A stretch of DNA of 26,745 nt from NCBI GenBank assembly GCA_016788945.1, contig JAEUSA010000315.1, positions 1 through 26,745 on the forward strand, written 5' to 3'. The number at the start of each line of letters is the position of its first letter. Positions within the stretch are counted from its first letter, which is position 1. A model generated the notes under the pieces. The model ran no database searches, was not told where the DNA came from, and worked only from the letters and a program-made list of their open reading frames with translations. Origin of the DNA: Leptospiraceae bacterium. GTDB taxonomy: Bacteria > Spirochaetota > Leptospiria > Turneriellales > Turneriellaceae. The position numbers were made by a program, and so were the translations under genes. Shown here in pieces: positions 6,367 through 13,756 of the stretch.

Positions 6367-7832
6367 CCCCAACCCCCAACCCCTCGCCGAAGACGGAGAC
6401 CGTAAGCGAGTCTTCCGGAGGGAGAGGGGAGAAAACCGACAAACTTTGGCACGGCCGCTTTGAAGCGCCGCCGTCAAAAATCACCGAAGAAATTTCGGAA
6501 TCGATTTCATTCGATCATGTCCTCTACAAAGTAGATATCCGCGCATCGCTTGCGCATGCGCGCATGCTCAGGCGCATTGCTGTGCTGAGCGAACAAGAAT
6601 TCACCGCCATCGAAAAAGGGCTGCAGCAGGTCGAAAAAGAAATTGCCGCCGGTACAATGCCGTTTTCCGCAGCGCTCGAAGACATTCACATGCACGTCGA
6701 ATCGCGCCTAACCGAAATTATCGGTGAGGCGGGGAAAAAACTGCATACCGGTCGTTCGCGCAATGATCAGGTTGCGGTCGATACGCATTTATTTGTGCGC
6801 GAGGCACTCTCTGAGCAGCGTGCCGATCTGGTGAAGCTGCTCGAGCAACTGTTAGCACTGGCGAAATCGGCAAAAGATACGGTCTGGGTCGGCTATACGC
6901 ATTTGCAGATTGCACAACCCGTGTTGCTCTCGCATTATCTGCTGGCCTATTTCTGGCAATTTGCGCGCGATCTTGAACTCGCAGATTTTACTGCCGGTTC
7001 GCTGCGCCACTCGCCCCTTGGTGCAGCCGCGCTCGGCGGCGCCAACTATGCAATCGATCGGGCGATGACTGCCTCCGAGTTGGGTTTCGTGGCACCGTAT
7101 GCGAACAGCATGGATGCGGTGGCAAACCGCGATTACCAGCTGAACTACCACTTTTGGGTTACACGCCTATTTTTGCACATTTCGCGCTTCTGTGAAGATA
7201 TTATCATCTATAACTCTACCGAATTCGGTTATATCACACTCGGTGATGCAGTCACGACAGGTTCGTCGATCATGCCGCAGAAAAAAAATCCGGATATCGC
7301 CGAACTGTTGCGCGGCAAAGCGGGCAGAGTGAACGGCAACCTGCAGGCGCTGATTACCAACCTGAAAGGCCTGCCGCTGACCTATAACCGCGACCTGCAA
7401 GAAGACAAAGTCTATCTGTTCGACAGCATCGGCCAGGCACGGCAGGGTTTATTGGGCATGCGCGAAATTCTGCAAAATATCCGCTTTCATGAGGCGAGGG
7501 TTGTCGAGAATCTGTCGCGCGGTTTTGCGCTGGCGACCGATGTGGCGGATTACCTTGTGCGCGAAAAACAGACGCCGTTCAGAGATGCACACGCCGTGGC
7601 CGGCAATGCGGTGGCTTATGCTGAAAAGCACAATAAACGACTCGAAACGCTGAGCGCCGATGACTGGAAAAGTATTGCCGGGAGCCCGCTGAGTTTCCCC
7701 ACGGATTTTTTTCACCCGTTGTCATCGATCAAACGCCGGCGCGGCGAGGGGTCGACCAACCCCGAGGCTGTGGTGAAGCAAATAGATCAGGCGGCGGCGT
7801 TTTTGGCGCAGCACGCCACAACCGCGCAATAA
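6363..7832 (+). CDS. argH: Argininosuccinate lyase
   Basis: Last step of arginine synthesis: splits argininosuccinate into arginine and fumarate, as a cytosolic homotetramer. Signature elements are all present: KLWHGRF at 27-33 (usual N-terminus), HTGRSRNDQ at 128-136, the catalytic-site TH at 179-180, and GSSIMPQKKNPD at 300-311 with the mobile-loop serines. Length is 489 aa against about 460 normally. The excess is a front extension of about 23 residues encoded by a palindromic repeat. No ATG, GTG or TTG lies in frame between the ATG at 6363 and the KLW motif, so this start appears forced. The start overlaps the stop of the dehydrogenase gene by 4 bases, suggesting translational coupling. 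The gene converges on the GHKL-like gene with 7 bases between stops. Confidence 0.96.
   Translation: MTPTPNPSPKTETVSESSGGRGEKTDKLWHGRFEAPPSKITEEISESISFDHVLYKVDIRASLAHARMLRRIAVLSEQEFTAIEKGLQQVEKEIAAGTMPFSAALEDIHMHVESRLTEIIGEAGKKLHTGRSRNDQVAVDTHLFVREALSEQRADLVKLLEQLLALAKSAKDTVWVGYTHLQIAQPVLLSHYLLAYFWQFARDLELADFTAGSLRHSPLGAAALGGANYAIDRAMTASELGFVAPYANSMDAVANRDYQLNYHFWVTRLFLHISRFCEDIIIYNSTEFGYITLGDAVTTGSSIMPQKKNPDIAELLRGKAGRVNGNLQALITNLKGLPLTYNRDLQEDKVYLFDSIGQARQGLLGMREILQNIRFHEARVVENLSRGFALATDVADYLVREKQTPFRDAHAVAGNAVAYAEKHNKRLETLSADDWKSIAGSPLSFPTDFFHPLSSIKRRRGEGSTNPEAVVKQIDQAAAFLAQHATTAQ
6380..6429 (+). repeat. Imperfect palindromic repeat unit inside the argH 5' coding end
   Basis: CCCCTC at 6380-6385 pairs with GAGGGG at 6424-6429, and GAAGAC at 6389-6394 pairs exactly with GTCTTC at 6410-6415. 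A short unequal bulge separates the two stems, and a 15-base loop closes them. The unit is C-rich on the left and G-rich on the right, like scattered REP-type palindromes in many genomes whose translation gives TPNPSPK-like peptides. It is read in frame as residues 6-23 of ArgH. I found no second copy in this window. Confidence 0.6.
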
Positions 7833-7839
7833 CGTATTC

Positions 7840-8646
7840 TCAAAGTGAAAATTTCGCGCGCGGAAAGTGCATCACCGCGCGAGTAGCGCCTTCTGAAGCC
7901 GAGATCGTGAAATGTTCCAATGGGTCGAGACCCATTTCGTAGTAAATTTCGTCTGCCATCGCGATACCGAAACCCGCCGATTCCGTTACGTCGATATAGT
8001 CGGGGCCGAAATAATCGGTCGAGCGCCCTTCATCATAAAGTTTGCGGTGCGTCGTGCGGCTTTGCTGGATGCGGTCCATGTCTTTCGCGAGAATCGGTAT
8101 GTCGTTCACCACATTAAACACAATTTTGTCGTCGGTCATCGCCATGGTAAAGTGGATGAATACTTCTTCGCTTTCAAGCAGCTGGTTAAACTCAGCGAGC
8201 AGCTGCATGTCACGCGGGCTGAGCCCTGCAGTGCGCCCGGTGCGCTTTTTTTCGGTAAGTTGCAGCACCGTATTGACGCGTTTCTTCAGTTTTTCAGGGA
8301 CGATGTGCCGCGTCATAAAATCGCGCAGCATCTCTTCACGAAAGATAATTTCCAGCAGGTCGTCGATATCGTCAAATTTCTGCCGTATGAGTTTGAGCCT
8401 TACCTCAGATTTAAAAATGACGTGTTTGGCATTCGCTTTAATTGCATTGAAAATAATTTCTACGACGGCCGAGTAGAGGTTAAACAACAGCGCCGGGTTG
8501 AGCTGAAATTCGTCGAACAGCCGCGCGAAGATATTCATCAGTTCGTCGCGGCCGATGCGCGTCAGCGCATTGATGCGAAAGACGACGATGCGGTCTCTCT
8601 GCAATTTGCGTATGGCTTTTTCGACTTTTTGTTCGGTATTGGACAT
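7840..8646 (-). CDS. GHKL/HATPase-like protein of unknown role
   Basis: 268 aa, no signal peptide or membrane segment. Residues 55-75 (LYSAVVEIIFNAIKANAKHV) match the N-box of GHKL ATPases, with E63 and N67 at the positions that hold Mg-ATP. Residues 175-185 (IVFNVVNDIPI) sit where the G1 box DxGxG should be but keep only ND. GFGIAMADEI at 225-234 resembles the G2 region, and the end strands (HFTISASEGATRAVMHFP) fit the closing sheet. Residues 80-160 form a long helical insertion. No kinase-type His-containing dimerisation domain is seen, so it may be an RsbW-like or other signalling ATPase, or a non-catalytic relative. ATG at 8646 follows GGAA. It is the last gene of a minus-strand operon, 15 bases after kdsD. 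Fold call is moderate and function unknown. Confidence 0.65.
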   Translation of the reverse strand: MSNTEQKVEKAIRKLQRDRIVVFRINALTRIGRDELMNIFARLFDEFQLNPALLFNLYSAVVEIIFNAIKANAKHVIFKSEVRLKLIRQKFDDIDDLLEIIFREEMLRDFMTRHIVPEKLKKRVNTVLQLTEKKRTGRTAGLSPRDMQLLAEFNQLLESEEVFIHFTMAMTDDKIVFNVVNDIPILAKDMDRIQQSRTTHRKLYDEGRSTDYFGPDYIDVTESAGFGIAMADEIYYEMGLDPLEHFTISASEGATRAVMHFPRAKFSL

Positions 8647-8661
8647 CTTTTATTCCATCAC

Positions 8662-9636
8662 TCAGGATATCATCAGGTCGTGCATGCGCACGACGCCGAT
8701 CGGTTTTTTTTGCGCGTTGACCACGGGTAGGGTATATGTTTTTTTTTCCTGCATCAGAGCAAAAGCCTCGTCGACAAGCGCGGCGTCGCGTATCGAAATT
8801 GGGTCGGGGGTCATGATTTCGCCGGCGGTCGCGGAAAATAATTTCTCTGGTGAGCGCGCAAAATGTTCCAACTGGCGTTTGATGTCGCCGTCGGTCAGAA
8901 TTCCCCGCAAATGACCCTTGCTGCCGATAATAATCATGCAACCAAGGTTTGCGCTGATCATGCGCGGCAGTATATCTTGAAAACGTGTTTCGCGCGCAAT
9001 GAGAATCTTATCATTCTGTTGCATAACATCGTGCACGCGCGTAAGCAATTTTTTGCCCAAAGTACCCGAGGGGTGGTATTTGCCGAAGTCTTCGCGGCGG
9101 AATTTGCGCAGTTTAATGAGCGCTGTCGCAATCGCGTCGCCGATCACGAGGGACATTGTGGTAGAAGCCATCGGCGCCAGCTCGAGCGGGCACCCCTCGC
9201 GGGTGATGGAGTAGATTACTGCGGCGTCGGCGTCGCGGGCGAGCGTGCTATCTGCTTTTTGTGTGACGGCAATCAGCTTGCCGGTCAGGCGTTTGATGTG
9301 CGGTAGCAACTCGACGATTTCACGCGTTTCCCCGGAGTTCGAAAATGCGAGTACAACTTCTTTTGATTGCAGGTTACCGATGTCGCCATGCAGTGCGTCG
9401 GCGGGGTGTAGAAACACGGCGGGTGAGCCTGTCGAAGTGAGCGTCGCCGCGACTTTGCGCGCGATCAGGCCCGATTTACCCATTCCACAAGTGAGAATGC
9501 GGTTCTTTGATTCGGCGAGCAAGGTGGCTGCGGCGGCAACCTGCGGAATGAATGAAGCTTCAGCGAGGTTCGCCGTCAGCGACGATTCGGCCGCCCTGAA
9601 GGTTTCTTCGATCGCAAGGCGAATTTCCTGCTTCAA
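8662..9636 (-). CDS. kdsD: Arabinose-5-phosphate isomerase, KpsF/GutQ (KdsD) family
   Basis: Converts ribulose 5-phosphate to arabinose 5-phosphate, the entry step to Kdo for lipopolysaccharide. 324 aa, normal length. The SIS domain spans about residues 35-180, with GMGKSG at 51-56 and SNSGET at 99-104 forming the sugar-phosphate site, and YHPSGTLGK at 187-195 as the family signature. Two CBS domains follow (about 205-265 and 270-324; TDGDIKR at 248-254). The start is a TTG at 9636 that overlaps the xseB stop (TTGA); AGGGG lies 8 bases upstream of it and supports this choice. kdsD here is the usual single-copy type name; a paralogous KpsF/GutQ role cannot be excluded. Supports a diderm, LPS-making host. 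Confidence 0.92.
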   Translation of the reverse strand: MKQEIRLAIEETFRAAESSLTANLAEASFIPQVAAAATLLAESKNRILTCGMGKSGLIARKVAATLTSTGSPAVFLHPADALHGDIGNLQSKEVVLAFSNSGETREIVELLPHIKRLTGKLIAVTQKADSTLARDADAAVIYSITREGCPLELAPMASTTMSLVIGDAIATALIKLRKFRREDFGKYHPSGTLGKKLLTRVHDVMQQNDKILIARETRFQDILPRMISANLGCMIIIGSKGHLRGILTDGDIKRQLEHFARSPEKLFSATAGEIMTPDPISIRDAALVDEAFALMQEKKTYTLPVVNAQKKPIGVVRMHDLMIS

Positions 9637-9932
9637 AACATTTGCCCCTGCAGTTCGTTCGATTCGGGAATTTTATCATTGGGTAATTCTTCAGCGACAA
9701 CCGAGCCGTCTTTCTGCTTTTTGAGCATCAGCCATTTACCCTCAGCTTCTTTAAGCTTCAGTTCGCAGAATTCTTTGAGTGCAAGGCCATATTCATAGAG
9801 CTTCATAGATTCTTCGAGTGACTCTTTGCCATCTTCTAACTTGTCGGTAATGGCCTCGAGATCGGCTATCGCCTTCTCAAAAGTGAGATCCGCCGGTAAA
9901 TGGGTGGGGGATGCTGCTTTTTTGCCGGCCAT
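9633..9932 (-). CDS. xseB: Exodeoxyribonuclease VII small subunit
   Basis: Small helical subunit that assembles on XseA to make exonuclease VII, which degrades single-stranded DNA. The core LTFEKAIADLEAITDKLE followed by SLEESMKLYEYGLAL is the family hallmark. Length is 99 aa from the ATG at 9932, slightly over the usual 70-85, because of a charged tail (residues 72-99). A TTG at 9965 directly after the previous stop would give 110 aa but adds residues unlike the family, so ATG is preferred despite a weak ribosome-binding site. xseA is not in this window. The stop overlaps the kdsD start by 4 bases. It sits between an AAA_28-like ATPase and kdsD in one operon. Confidence 0.9.
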   Translation of the reverse strand: MAGKKAASPTHLPADLTFEKAIADLEAITDKLEDGKESLEESMKLYEYGLALKEFCELKLKEAEGKWLMLKKQKDGSVVAEELPNDKIPESNELQGQMF

Positions 9933-9965
9933 GGGTTCGACTCGCGCAGTAAAACGCCGCGTCAA

Positions 9966-10568
9966 TCAGGTTGGCATCCGCTTTTGGCGGTAGTGCGCGA
10001 CGACTTTTGCCAATTCTTCGAGGCCTTTGTTGACTTTGTGGATAAAGGACTTTTGGTGCGGTACGAGCACGTAGTGAGGGTGCCTCGACCACAGTTCGCG
10101 CAGGCGCCTGTCGAGCATAACGGCGTCGGGCAAAGACTCGATGCGGGCCGGGTTACCACCTTCAATCGAAATGCCGCCGACCGCAGCTGTTTCGAAAAAA
10201 ATGACAGCATCGTAGCGGGCAAGTTCGCGCTCGAGCGTCGTCTCGAGGTGTTTGAAAAACAGCATCGGATCACCCGGCCAATACGCCGCGCCGTCGATCG
10301 TGCCGCGGTCGCAGAGTAATACCCTGCTGCGGTAAGCTTCGGCGTGCGCCTCTTCGAGATTTTTCTGCACATGGTAAATGGCGCGCTGCGTCGCACGGCG
10401 CACCCCCTTTTTGCCTGTGCGCGGAAAACCGCCCACATAAAGCAGCGTGGCTGCCTCGGGAACAATGACGACCTCATCGCCGATTTCGCGGCGGTAGAGG
10501 TCTGCAGCCGTCGTTTTACCCCCGCCAGGGCCGCCCGTGAGAACGACGCGGCAGCTTTGTCTGCTCAT
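9966..10568 (-). CDS. AAA_28-type P-loop ATPase/kinase-like protein
   Basis: 200 aa, cytosolic. Walker A is GGPGGGKTT at residues 12-20, directly after a hydrophobic first strand, and a second acidic strand DAVIFFE fits Walker B. The layout (P-loop, VPEAATLLY, LLCDRGTIDGAAYW) matches the AAA_28/NadR-kinase-like family, whose members include small-molecule kinases. The bound substrate is not known. ATG at 10568 is chosen because AGGA and GAGG lie just upstream; an in-frame GTG at 10583 adds five residues. It is the first gene of the minus-strand operon with xseB, kdsD and the GHKL-like gene, and it diverges from the VOC gene across a 71-base gap. Confidence 0.8.
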   Translation of the reverse strand: MSRQSCRVVLTGGPGGGKTTAADLYRREIGDEVVIVPEAATLLYVGGFPRTGKKGVRRATQRAIYHVQKNLEEAHAEAYRSRVLLCDRGTIDGAAYWPGDPMLFFKHLETTLERELARYDAVIFFETAAVGGISIEGGNPARIESLPDAVMLDRRLRELWSRHPHYVLVPHQKSFIHKVNKGLEELAKVVAHYRQKRMPT

Positions 10569-10597
10569 GCTTCCTGACCTCACTGCCTACATGACAG

Positions 10598-10611
10598 GTA
10601 AAACCGTTTAC
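10598..10611. promoter_or_regulatory. Small dyad in the divergent gap, possible operator
   Basis: GTAAA at 10598-10602 and TTTAC at 10607-10611 are inverted around ACCG. The site lies in the 71-base space between the divergent ATPase operon and the VOC gene, where both promoters must fall. Five-base arms are short and can occur by chance, so an operator role is only suggested. Confidence 0.25.
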
Positions 10612-10639
10612 ACGCTGCTTTGCCCCTGCAGGCAATGTT

Positions 10640-11083
10640 ATGCACGCTGAAGTTATCGGCATAGACCACGTCTATTTTTCGGTGCGCTCGCTCAGCGATT
10701 CAGAGAAATACTACGACACCGTGCTCGGCGAAATACTCGGCTTCAGAAAAAACCGGTTTGTCCTCAATGGCAATCCGCATGTGCAGTATTTCAACCGCCA
10801 ATTCGGTTTCGTCATTCGTCAGGCTCGCGAGTCGCGCGAGTTTGACAGCGAATCACCGGGGTTGCACCATTTTTGTCTGCGCGTCGACAAAGAAGAAGAT
10901 GTCGACCGTGCAGCGCAGGCCATGCGCGCGGCAGGTATCAACGTCTCGATACCGCAGTACCACCGCGAATACGCGCCAGATTATTATGCCATCTATTTTA
11001 CTGACCCCGACGGTCTTAGGCTTGAAGTTACAAACTTTCGCCATGAGCGCCGCGAACGTATGGAACGATGGGATAAAACCTGA
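10640..11083 (+). CDS. VOC (glyoxalase/bleomycin resistance) family protein
   Basis: 147-aa single-module VOC protein, likely a cytosolic metal-dependent enzyme working as a dimer. Paired beta-alpha-beta-beta-beta units are visible: IDHVYFSV at 8-15 with metal-ligand H10, GLHHFCLRV at 74-82 with H76, and the closing YFTDPDGLRLEVTNF at 119-133 with E129. These three match the usual metal ligands of the family. The second unit reads like a ring-cleavage dioxygenase or lactoylglutathione-lyase relative, but the substrate cannot be named. ATG at 10640 follows only a weak CAGG. tyrS begins 60 bases after its stop, in the same direction. Confidence 0.85.
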   Translation: MHAEVIGIDHVYFSVRSLSDSEKYYDTVLGEILGFRKNRFVLNGNPHVQYFNRQFGFVIRQARESREFDSESPGLHHFCLRVDKEEDVDRAAQAMRAAGINVSIPQYHREYAPDYYAIYFTDPDGLRLEVTNFRHERRERMERWDKT

Positions 11084-11143
11084 CAAGCGCCGAGCGCCAT
11101 TTCTACTCGTCGCCCTGAGTTTTCCCGGAAAAAATACCAGCAG

Positions 11144-12388
11144 ATGTCTACTCACGAAAAGATCGAATTGCCTGCCATGCTCGAAGAGCAATTTCAAGAA
11201 CTCACGCGCGGTATTGAAGAGGTACTGCCGGTCCACGAGTTTCGCAAAAAGCTACTCGATGCACATAATAAGAAGATACCGTTGCGGGTGAAAGCCGGGT
11301 TCGACCCGACAGCGCCTGACCTGCATCTGGGCCATACGGTGCTTATCCAGAAACTGCGCCAGTTTCAGAAATATGGCCATCACGTGCTGTTTTTGATCGG
11401 CGATTATACGGCGATGATCGGTGACCCGACCGGAAAATCTGAAACGCGCAAGGTTTTGTCCCGCGCAGAGGTCGAAGCCAATGCGAAAACATATAAAGAG
11501 CAGGTGTTCAAAATACTTGATCCGCAAAAGACAGAAATCGTATTCAATTCGCACTGGCTGAACGATCTGAAGCTTGAAGATATGCTGCATCTGACGGGAA
11601 AATATACCGTCGCCCGCATGCTGGAGCGCGATGATTTCTCGAAACGCTACGCCGCGGGCGCACCGATTTCACTCGTTGAATTCATGTACCCGTTGATGCA
11701 GGGGTATGATTCGGTGGCGCTGAAGAGTGATATCGAACTCGGGGGCACCGATCAGAAATTCAACCTGCTCGTCGGTCGCGATCTGCAGGCAGCTTATGGC
11801 CAAGCGCAGCAGTGTGTGATGATGACACCGCTGCTCGTCGGCCTCGACGGCGTGAAGAAGATGTCGAAATCACTCGGCAATTACATCGGCATACAAGAGG
11901 CCCCGGCTGACATTTACGGCAAACTGATGAGCATCAGCGATGAGCTCATGATGCTGTATTACACGCTGCTCTCAGACAAATCGGTGGCGGATGTCGAAGG
12001 AATCAAAAAGTCAATCGCTGATGGCAGCCTGCACCCGAAGCAGGCAAAGGCAGATCTCGCGCGCGAAATTACGGCACGTTTTACCTCGACCGAAATTGCC
12101 ACGGCGACTGCCGACGAATGGAACAAGGTGCATAACCCGAAAGATCGCGGGCTGCCGCAGGATATTCCAGAATTCCGTTACAGCAAAGGCGCGCAGTTAG
12201 TCGCGATCGTCAAAGAAGCAGGTCTTGCTCCGTCAAATTCCGAAGCGCGACGCATGATCGAACAGAAGTCGATTTACCGCGTCGAAGCCGACGGCAGTGA
12301 AACAGTGCTGACCGATTTTAAGCTTTTGGTAAACGAAGATTTTATTTTGCGTGCGGGCAAACGTAAGTTTGTGAAGCTCAAATCTTGA
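11144..12388 (+). CDS. tyrS: Tyrosyl-tRNA synthetase
   Basis: Charges tRNA-Tyr with tyrosine, class I synthetase working as a homodimer. 414 aa. The HIGH-type motif is HLGH at 61-64 and KMSKS is at 239-243; [10 protein letters not shown] and the [10 protein letters not shown] segment line the tyrosine and ATP site. A C-terminal S4-like RNA-binding domain occupies about residues 345-414 ([14 protein letters not shown] and following). This arrangement fits the TyrZ-like subgroup, which has LHLGHTV before the KMSKS loop. ATG at 11144 sits after a run containing GGAA. The stop is 14 bases from the stop of the facing MFS gene, with no clear terminator hairpin between them. Essential housekeeping gene. 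Confidence 0.97.
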   Translation: MSTHEKIELPAMLEEQFQELTRGIEEVLPVHEFRKKLLDAHNKKIPLRVKAGFDPTAPDLHLGHTVLIQKLRQFQKYGHHVLFLIGDYTAMIGDPTGKSETRKVLSRAEVEANAKTYKEQVFKILDPQKTEIVFNSHWLNDLKLEDMLHLTGKYTVARMLERDDFSKRYAAGAPISLVEFMYPLMQGYDSVALKSDIELGGTDQKFNLLVGRDLQAAYGQAQQCVMMTPLLVGLDGVKKMSKSLGNYIGIQEAPADIYGKLMSISDELMMLYYTLLSDKSVADVEGIKKSIADGSLHPKQAKADLAREITARFTSTEIATATADEWNKVHNPKDRGLPQDIPEFRYSKGAQLVAIVKEAGLAPSNSEARRMIEQKSIYRVEADGSETVLTDFKLLVNEDFILRAGKRKFVKLKS

Positions 12389-12402
12389 ACAACGCCTGCG
12401 GC

Positions 12403-13638
12403 TTACGCCACCTCATTATAGTCGAGGTCTTTGCCATGCGATTCTTCGAGCCCGCTTAAGGCCCACAAAGCTAACAGAAAGGCGATGGCGCCGACGATGA
12501 ATGCCGCCGGTATCATGCCTGAGAGATCGTTTGCCGATTTGCCGAATTTTCCCGTCAAAAACAGGAACAGCGGCGTCATCACCGAGACGCTGCCGCGCAC
12601 AAAATTGGGCACCGTCGTTGTTACCGTCGAACGGATATTGGTGCCGAATTGTTCTGCGGCGATTGTCACGAACACTGCCCAGTAGCCGTTTATGAATCCT
12701 AAAACCGCGCAGAAGCCGTAGAAATACACTTCGCTGTAGCCGCTCGACAGCAAAAACAAAGTAATCGCAACGATGTTCATCAGTTGCCAATAGAGGACGA
12801 TTTTTTTCCGCGAACCGATAAACTGGCTGAGCGCGCCGGCGACAAAATCTCCGAGCGCAAGCGTGAAATAGGTGATGCCGATGGCGATACCCGGGTCGGG
12901 GGTAAACAGAGCGTGCTGCGCTGCGCCGAATTTATCCGCACGCCCGATGAGAATACCCACGACAAACCATAAAGGCACTCCGATCAGAATACAGTTGAGG
13001 TATTTGAAAGCCCGGGCACGGTTGGCGAACAGGCTCAAAAACGATCCGCGCGCGACATCGTGCTGCAGCACTTTTTCAAACATTCCCGATTCGGTAACTC
13101 CGATGCGCAGCAGCAGCAACGCGATACCGCCGACACCGCCAATAATATAGGCGGTCTGCCAAGTGAGGAATTTACCGATCAGGCTGGCCGCAACGGCCCC
13201 GAAAATGCCGAAGCCGGCGACAATCATCGTGCCATAGCCGCGTTTGTCTTTCGGCATCAGTTCTGAAACCAAGGTGACTCCGGCGCCAAGCTCACCGGCG
13301 AGACCGATGCCGGCAACAAAGCGCAGAATGGCGTACTGTTCAATATTGGTGATGAAGGCGTTGGCGATGTTGGCGAGTGAATACATGGTGATCGAGCCGA
13401 ATAGCACCGAAAGCCGGCCTTTTTTGTCGCCCAAGACGCCCCAAAAAATACCGCCGACAAGCATACCCGCCATCTGTATGCTGAACAGGTATTCGGCAAG
13501 GCCCGTATCGGGTATGCCGAGTGACGCGAGGCTCGGTTTGCGCACGATCAGAAAGAGCAGCAGGTCATAGATATCGACAAAATAACCCAGCGCCGAAACG
13601 AGTATCGCGGCTTTGGCTGCGCGTGAAATACCGGACAT
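12403..13638 (-). CDS. Major facilitator superfamily transporter
   Basis: 411-aa inner-membrane carrier with about 12 hydrophobic helices. Motif A between TM2 and TM3 reads GDKKGRLS, and TM4 carries RFVAGIGLAGELGAGVTL, the arrangement of sugar or metabolite:proton symporters (MHS/SP-type). The N-terminus has LGYFVDIYDLLLF, with an acidic pair in TM1 as in metabolite symporters. The cytoplasmic tail ends in acidic residues. Substrate unknown; carboxylates, sugars or osmolytes are possible. ATG at 13638 is used; the ribosome-binding site is weak. It is convergent with tyrS and divergent from the CorC-type gene. Confidence 0.88.
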   Translation of the reverse strand: MSGISRAAKAAILVSALGYFVDIYDLLLFLIVRKPSLASLGIPDTGLAEYLFSIQMAGMLVGGIFWGVLGDKKGRLSVLFGSITMYSLANIANAFITNIEQYAILRFVAGIGLAGELGAGVTLVSELMPKDKRGYGTMIVAGFGIFGAVAASLIGKFLTWQTAYIIGGVGGIALLLLRIGVTESGMFEKVLQHDVARGSFLSLFANRARAFKYLNCILIGVPLWFVVGILIGRADKFGAAQHALFTPDPGIAIGITYFTLALGDFVAGALSQFIGSRKKIVLYWQLMNIVAITLFLLSSGYSEVYFYGFCAVLGFINGYWAVFVTIAAEQFGTNIRSTVTTTVPNFVRGSVSVMTPLFLFLTGKFGKSANDLSGMIPAAFIVGAIAFLLALWALSGLEESHGKDLDYNEVA

Positions 13639-13756
13639 ATGAGATTTTTCAGAATGGAGTCAGCCCGAAAAGATAGAAATCGCAGTTCGGCGCACGGTGC
13701 ATAGATTCGCCGGGTAGAACAGAAAGCAGTATTCGCTCTCCGCCTGCCTCACGATT
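13639..13756. other. Divergent intergenic region between the MFS and CorC-type genes
   Basis: 118 bases that must carry the promoters of both genes. I see no strong -35/-10 pair and no convincing operator; CGGCG and CGCCG arms form at most a weak dyad across a 15-base loop. No small gene or RNA is evident. Confidence 0.4.

Noticed and set aside
7890..7903. CTTCTGAAGCCGAG occurs here and again at 23552-23565, possible repeat
   Set aside because: Both copies encode SASEG on the minus strand near gene ends (GHKL-like protein and IlvD) and flanks do not match, so chance codon identity is likelier than a mobile repeat.
7912..8730. Long open frame on the plus strand opposite the GHKL-like gene (272 codons)
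   Set aside because: Antisense to a gene with recognisable motifs and operon context. The translation is rich in His/Phe/Val/Asp as expected of a shadow frame, and there is no ribosome-binding site or family pattern.
9933..9965. TTG start for xseB directly after the ATPase stop
   Set aside because: Adds 11 residues not typical of XseB; the ATG at 9932 matches the family start better, though coupling to the upstream stop keeps this possible.
12389..12402. Possible shared terminator between convergent tyrS and the MFS gene
   Set aside because: Only 14 bases lie between the stops, with no convincing stem and no T-run on either side.
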